Assembly (NCBI GenBank): GCA_029204225.1
Contig: CM055103.1
Span: 26,221,462 to 26,285,461, forward strand
Source of the DNA: Diphasiastrum complanatum
Lineage: Eukaryota > Streptophyta > Lycopodiopsida > Lycopodiales > Lycopodiaceae
Direction of reading: 5' to 3'
DNA: 64,000 nucleotides
In this document: piece after piece, positions 59,601-64,000 of the stretch
Layout: every line of letters begins with the position of its first letter
Numbering within the stretch: position 1 is the first letter of the stretch
The notes under the pieces: generated by a model
Told to the model about the DNA's origin: nothing
The model's input: only the letters and a program-made list of their open reading frames with translations
The model's database searches: none
Program-made: the position numbers and the translations under genes

Positions 59601-62600
59601 TCGGAACGTTAATCATCGTATTGAGCTCGTTCCAGGGGTAAGTCCGGCATGCAGGCCTCCTTATAGGATGTGTCTAAAAGAGGAAGAGGAAGTCAGAAAG
59701 ATGTTGGAGGAGTATCTCAAGCTGGGGTACTTCTGTCCGAGTTATTCACGTTTCGCCTCTCCTATTTTACTTGTTAAGAAAAAGGATGGTAGTTTCCGGA
59801 TGTGTGTAGATTACAGGGGATTGAATAAGATCACTGTAAAGCACAGGTATTCGATGCCCAGGATTGATGATCTACTAGATGCGTTGCAAGGTGCAACCAT
59901 TTTCAGTAAGATAGATCTCAAAAGTGGATACCATCAAATACGGATTCGAGGTGAAGACGTCCAGAAGACGACCTTCTGAACCCGTTTCGGTCATTTTGAG
60001 TTTTGGTTATGCAATGGTACAGGTGCACGGCCTAGTACAGCACGTTATGGGCAGGGTTTAGGTGCAGTGCATGTGTGAGGCCACTCCAGTTCCATCTGTA
60101 GCAGCAGGGCCTAGTTCAGAGTCACGAGGATCAGATGAGCACGTTGGATCAGTGGCAACGGGTCCTTCTCGTCCCTCCTCTTCTTTGGCAGCAGATGCAC
60201 CACATGCTTCGACAGGTCCTACCAGAGAGAGTGACACCCCTCCAGGACGATCAGACACACCCACAGGTCAGCCATCCATTTGGCATGCTAGACCACGAGT
60301 GCCCTATGTACAGCAGAGAGGGGTTAGGCCCAGACAACAGACCCTTGATCAATGCGGGTGGCAGAGAGAGCAGCAAGCCCGGTTGTTACAAGCTCGTGAC
60401 CAGTGCTGAACCCTAGAGAACACAGATAGGTCAGATACCACAGTCAGGGTCGTGTCCAGGCGTACACGACCAACAGGGCAAGACAGTGTGAGTAGTGTGC
60501 CCCAGCACGGTCCATAGACATGGCGGGCCTAACACAGTCTAGGGACCCTGTCAGCAGGACAGGGCCCCCAGTTGGGTCCCGACGTGCAGTCTGCCACATC
60601 AGTGACACGTGGCCGACACTTGGCAGTTGCATGCTAGCAGTCCTCACACTGGGCTAGGAGGGGCTTACTCTATATCAGAGAGTAGGCAAGGTTGGGTGGA
60701 TCAGTTAGTGTTTGCCCTACTGTGGTGTTAGGATCTATTACACCGGTGCACTCGACTTGCTGGCTAGTTCTTTTACGAGTGCGGCATTCCTTTTGCTGTT
60801 GCTGACACTTGGGTGTTCAGGGAGTTCTGCACGCAGATTGCAGTAGTGGATGCTACATGGACGCCTCCCAGGCGAGAGGCACTGCGAGGAAGGATGCTTC
60901 GTCAAGAGGAGGAGACCATCAAGCGGGAGCTGAGTTCCATTCGCTCAGCTTGGCAGACGTAAGTACTTTGTCTCCATAAACTCTTTGCATGTGCTTCGAG
61001 TTTACTGGTTGCACAATTTTTGCATGTGGCTAATGGGTGTTTTGTGGCAGGTATGGATGCACAATATTCAGTGATGGATGGACCGACATTCATCGGCGAT
61101 CTGTCATCAATATCTTGGTTTCTTGCCCGCTTGGCACAGTATTCCTATGTGGTGTGGATGCCACTCCGGGATGCAAAAGTAAATAAAGCTTCTTGTGGTT
61201 CATTAGTAAGCATGCTTATCTGATTATTACCAAAATAAGAATCAAAACTGGAATCAACATTCACATAACACAACCACAAATACTAAATCTCCATTCTCTT
61301 TATTTGCATACAGGTAACAAGAGGACCCTCAACAGATGGTCTCTCCCCCTTTTAAGACATGAGACATACCCTCATGTCCAAACTTTATATACATGCAAAA
61401 GAAAGAAAAACTATAACAGGTTGCCTACTCAACGTCACTTACTAATAAGTCATAATATATATTATCGGGCCACATGGCACCAAAATGGGGTATAATGATG
61501 TTCCATGAACGTAATGAAAACTATACAACTAAGACTCGTCGGAGTCACGGTAATCAAAATCATCCAAGTCTGTGCCTGTCTACTGAATCAGACTAGCCAA
61601 CTTCAACCCTTGAGGTGCTATGGTTGTGATGAAACTCACTGTATCATAGAACATCCAAAGTTTCCAAACTGAGGCGCTTATCAACCTTGTGTCGTGATTC
61701 CATGGATATGAAACTTTTACAAAGACTGTAAGCTCATCCCAACCCACTCAAATATAAAAATACACCATTTTATTTAGCCACAATCATACATGATGCTCAT
61801 CAATCATGTATTAAAGGAACTATCTCTGTTTGATATCCAAACATCGGCACAAAAGTGTAAGGCCAAATCTTATCTTAACTTTTCTTATATATGAACATGG
61901 TTTCCAGTGCATCACCTAACTGTCAACATGCATTGTAATCGTCTGTAAAGAGTATAGGCTAAGTGAGCTGGACAAATTCTTTACCTTTTTAGAAAATGAT
62001 AATCGAGGCCCTGACAAGACGATGTCAAAGTAGCCAAAGAAACCTAGAAAGCAGCTGTAAACTTTAAGGCATAGTCTTACCTTAATAAAGACTTTTCTTT
62101 ACTTTGAACCCATCTACAAATTTTATGAATGTATTTGCTATGCATTTTGACAAAATGTGGAAAAATTGTATGCAATTTGGAACACATACAAGTTCAGGTA
62201 TGCACAAAAAGAAAAAGGTCCAGTTTGAAAACTTATTCATGTGAAAATTGCACAGAAATATAGAGCTCCATGTACCAATGAGAATCTAGATATCCATACC
62301 ATTTCCTGTTTCAGACGTTGGCTAAGTTGAATGGCTGCATTCCGCTCCTCTGTTAATGTTGCTAATGCTGTTCTGGCCTGTACAGAACATAAGCAGTAAT
62401 AATAAAAAGTGAGCTAGAGTGACCTATCTGCAAATGAATCTTCATCTTCTAAAGGTTGAAACTTGCAAAAGCTATCAAACATCTCACAAATGGTGCAAAA
62501 ACAACCCAAATCAAAAGTTCCTCATAGTTCAGTGAGACCAAACTCTAAGAAATCGTACACCCATAATTAATTGGAAGCCACAGTAACAAGCAATGAAGAA

Positions 62601-64000
62601 ATCTGGAGCTCCTGAAGAGAATACACATAATTATTAAAAACCATTGATACTAAAAATTATCAAAATGTTGTTGCACTAAGAGGCTCAAAATAGCAGAGGC
62701 TTCTGTGAAATTCAGCTCAACGACATCTTCCGTCCATGCAACGTTCAATGATTCAGTTTCACTATAGTATAGCAGCCTGCAGTTAAACAGAGTTCTTAAT
62801 TCATAAAAGAAAATGGATTCACATACGTGACACGTTGTACAGACAAAAAAGTGAAGAATGTAAAAGTGACAAAAGACCAACTTCAGTATGCAACAAAGCA
62901 GGACTATGCAGATCCAAACCTCATACATGCAACTATGCCATGTGTGCGTACACACAATTTAGCATAAAAAGTAAGTCAGACTTGTAGCAGGAAAAGAACC
63001 TGGAACAATTTCCAAAATGGAACATGGAAGCTAGGACATAGCATCAATCATCTTGAAAATGTCCAACAAAATATTATCTCATTGTAAAATTGGAAATTCA
63101 CAAATTCAACTTAAGAGGTTAGCAATGCCACTATCAATATATGTGACCAAAAAAGCCAAAAAATCCCAGCCAAATCAACGCCATCTAAAAAACCAAATCC
63201 TCAACCTTTACTTATGCGACTATCAGTATCCAGGAAAAAGTTGCTATCTGGGTTTCAAGAGAATCCAAATTCTGGGTAGGACTCATTATCGAGAGGTGGC
63301 CAAAAGCATAGGTCCAACACGAATAAATCAACAAACTAAGTAAATAATGATCACCAAGAATAACTGAAAACAGACGTGAAAAACTAAAACCAAGATGAAG
63401 TTGTAAACAAGAGTTGACAAGAAATAGATAAAATACAAAAAAGACTAGAAACAATATGGGTGCCTTAGTCTATGTACATGACAGATAATTTTCTTTTCTC
63501 AATCCTCCACAACCATGCAAGCATACTGGGGAGAAAAACTACCATGAACCTACCTCTGTCAGCTTTGCTTTCAGCTCGCTCACATCTTTTGGTATCTGTC
63601 ACACAAACAACAACATAAGGCATTACTAGCTAATTATAAGCACCTTACAACAACAACAACTCTGCAAGATGCTATTATGCTTGCTTTTAGGAGTGAGGAA
63701 GCTTCACAATATACATCGGACGTATACAGCAGGATTTGACATGATTGAGACTCATCATTTTTTATAAAAGAAGGCCTTAAGCTAAACGATTGCTTAACAC
63801 AAAGAAAAAGAAATGTGTTGTTATACAGAGTGATTAACAACAATCAGTAATCTTGAGTTCGTAATGAAAAACAATTTTAGTTGTCGGAACTTGTATGAGC
63901 CTTACAGCATCTCTGGAAAATACTCCCCAATCACCATTAGTTGCTGGAGTGGATGCGTTTGGTGATAAACCTTCCTCCGCGGATTCAGGGACAGGCGAGG
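53557..64000 (-). CDS. VAP27-like ER membrane protein, 3' part of gene
   Basis: Four exons on the minus strand: end of window to 63906, 63595-63554, 62377-62300 and 53685-53557. They encode a serine/acidic linker, a coiled coil with [10 protein letters not shown], and a C-terminal membrane anchor [15 protein letters not shown]. This is the C-terminal half of plant VAP27 proteins, which hold ER to plasma membrane contact sites; the N-terminal MSP domain that binds FFAT motifs would lie beyond the window. All junctions are GT-AG and phase 0. The last intron is 8.6 kb and carries retroelement debris. Confidence 0.85.
54072..54097 (+). repeat. (GT)n microsatellite
   Basis: About 26 bases of GT in the VAP27-like intron. 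Confidence 0.9.
55585..55860 (+). pseudogene. Gypsy integrase C-terminus with chromodomain-like end
   Basis: [18 protein letters not shown] then, after a frame change, [13 protein letters not shown] and A-T-W-E, the pattern of a chromovirus integrase end. A purine-rich GAGGAGAGAAGG (about 55878) follows as a polypurine tract. Confidence 0.75.
56065..57273 (+). repeat. Gypsy LTR in VAP27-like intron (approximate bounds)
   Basis: Lies between a pol 3' end and a primer binding site, so it serves both as 3' LTR of the pol fragment and 5' LTR of the gag element. It may start at TGTTGGGCC (56065); the end near ACA (57273) is set by the primer site. Bounds are uncertain because no second full LTR was found. 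Confidence 0.5.
57276..57288 (+). other. Primer binding site, initiator tRNA-Met
   Basis: TGGTATCAGAGCC, the classic site, preceded by GACAAT. Confidence 0.85.
58074..59224 (+). pseudogene. Gypsy gag with zinc knuckle, gag-only element
   Basis: Starts M-E-D-D-R-V-D-I-P, then a proline/serine-rich part and a coiled stretch. After a frameshift near 58310 comes the gag core with [13 protein letters not shown] and D-F-K-R-A-F, a stop at 58677-58679, E-Y-A-D-K-Y, another stop at 58943-58945 and a [13 protein letters not shown] knuckle (near 59085-59125). It ends at 59222-59224, only about 70 bases before a polypurine tract and LTR start, so no pol follows. This looks like a non-autonomous gag-only derivative. 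Confidence 0.8.
59200..59479 (+). repeat. Left arm of inverted repeat; gag end, polypurine tract and LTR start
   Basis: Contains AAAAGAGGGGGAGA (about 59294) as polypurine tract and TGTTGAGGGTCC (59312) as LTR start. It is closely matched in reverse by 61170-61453. Confidence 0.8.
59578..60020 (+). pseudogene. Gypsy reverse transcriptase N-terminal half
   Basis: [32 protein letters not shown] and [14 protein letters not shown] are classic gypsy RT blocks. It stops at 59977-59979 and ends before the catalytic Y-x-D-D. The frame upstream (59470-59573) belongs to the protease-RT linker. Confidence 0.85.
60062..60409 (+). pseudogene. Unrecognised low-complexity ORF
   Basis: 115 codons rich in S, P, G, A, T and R, and GC-richer than its surroundings. 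It directly follows the broken RT. Possibly retroelement-derived; no domain recognised. Confidence 0.25.
60830..60960 (+). other. Exon-like segment in the transposon mosaic
   Basis: Reads [18 protein letters not shown] without stops and is followed by GTAAGTAC, an excellent donor, at 60960. It is GC-rich and on the strand opposite to the VAP27-like gene. Could be a captured exon or part of a decayed pol. Confidence 0.3.
61170..61453 (-). repeat. Right arm of inverted repeat; polypurine tract and LTR start
   Basis: Reverse complement reads polypurine AAAAGGGGGAGAGA then TGTTGAGGGTCC (LTR start at 61334) and runs on to CTTTTGCATCCC, nearly identical to the left arm. 61454-62299 holds no gene I can see. 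Confidence 0.8.
62300..62377 (-). CDS. VAP27-like coiled-coil exon
   Basis: 26 codons, [13 protein letters not shown] then L-K-Q-E-M, between ACAG and GTATGG. Matches the conserved L-T-E-E-R-N-x-A-I-Q block of the family. Confidence 0.88.
63554..63595 (-). CDS. VAP27-like 42-base exon
   Basis: [14 protein letters not shown] between CAG and GTAGG; starts the coiled coil. Confidence 0.8.
63906..64000 (-). CDS. VAP27-like exon (linker), cut by window end
   Basis: Reads [15 protein letters not shown], ending F-S-R-D-A at GTAAGG. Acceptor lies outside the window. Confidence 0.75.

Noticed and set aside
62650-62776. Alternative terminal exon of the VAP27-like gene after CTGCAG at 62777
   Set aside because: Joined in phase 0 to the upstream exon it stops after about ten codons, and the longer open frame is in a different phase.

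Overview
The window looks like nuclear DNA of a land plant. It holds two plant housekeeping-type genes with many GT-AG introns (an A1-family aspartyl protease and a VAP27-type ER membrane protein), LTR retrotransposons primed by plant tRNAs, TATA boxes and AATAAA signals, and very long (CT)n/(GA)n microsatellites. The large transposon-filled introns and an unusual non-LTR-like reverse transcriptase fragment would fit a fern or other non-seed plant, but the species cannot be fixed from the sequence.

Region 1-8200: a decayed reverse-transcriptase fragment (1-1452) ends at a (CT)n tract. Two head-to-tail copies of a gene-like repeat unit follow (1788-4350 and 4662-6869), then a fragment of an unrecognised ORF (6980-7943). 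Region 8201-21066: a Ty3/gypsy element (5' LTR, tRNA-Asp-type primer site, gag, protease, RT, RNase H, integrase, accessory coiled-coil ORF, no 3' LTR). A Ty1/copia element is nested in it at 12388-16957 with an exact TTGAT target duplication. Region 21126-25098: copies 3 and 4 of the gene-like unit. Region 25099-30720: a rearranged gypsy relative on the minus strand whose LTR starts inside the (CT)n tail of copy 4. Region 31200-32760: a gag-protease fragment of another gypsy family.

Region 32995-43249: the aspartyl protease gene on the minus strand. Eight exons could be placed, seven of them with matching splice phases; at least one exon between 38088 and 33971 was not found. Region 43250-53556: intergenic DNA with tandem repeats and retroelement debris. 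Region 53557-64000: the 3' part of a VAP27-like gene on the minus strand. Its last intron (8.6 kb) contains a mosaic of gypsy pieces including a gag-only element; the gene runs out of the window at the right edge.

The most novel signal is the four-copy gene-like unit between 1788 and 25098. Copies share, in one order, a 13-codon micro-exon ending in a splice donor (28 codons in copy 3), an intron-like body with several GCATGGATTTGC hairpin modules, a box readable as D-Q-H-G-x-R-P-D-T-V, a 3' block with AATAAA, and a (CT)n tail. TATA boxes precede copies 1, 2 and 4. Upstream of copies 1 and 2 lie arrays of GNRA-like hairpins (GTCCAGCGATGGAC type) at roughly 70-base spacing with unrelated DNA in between. 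I recognise no known family for it.
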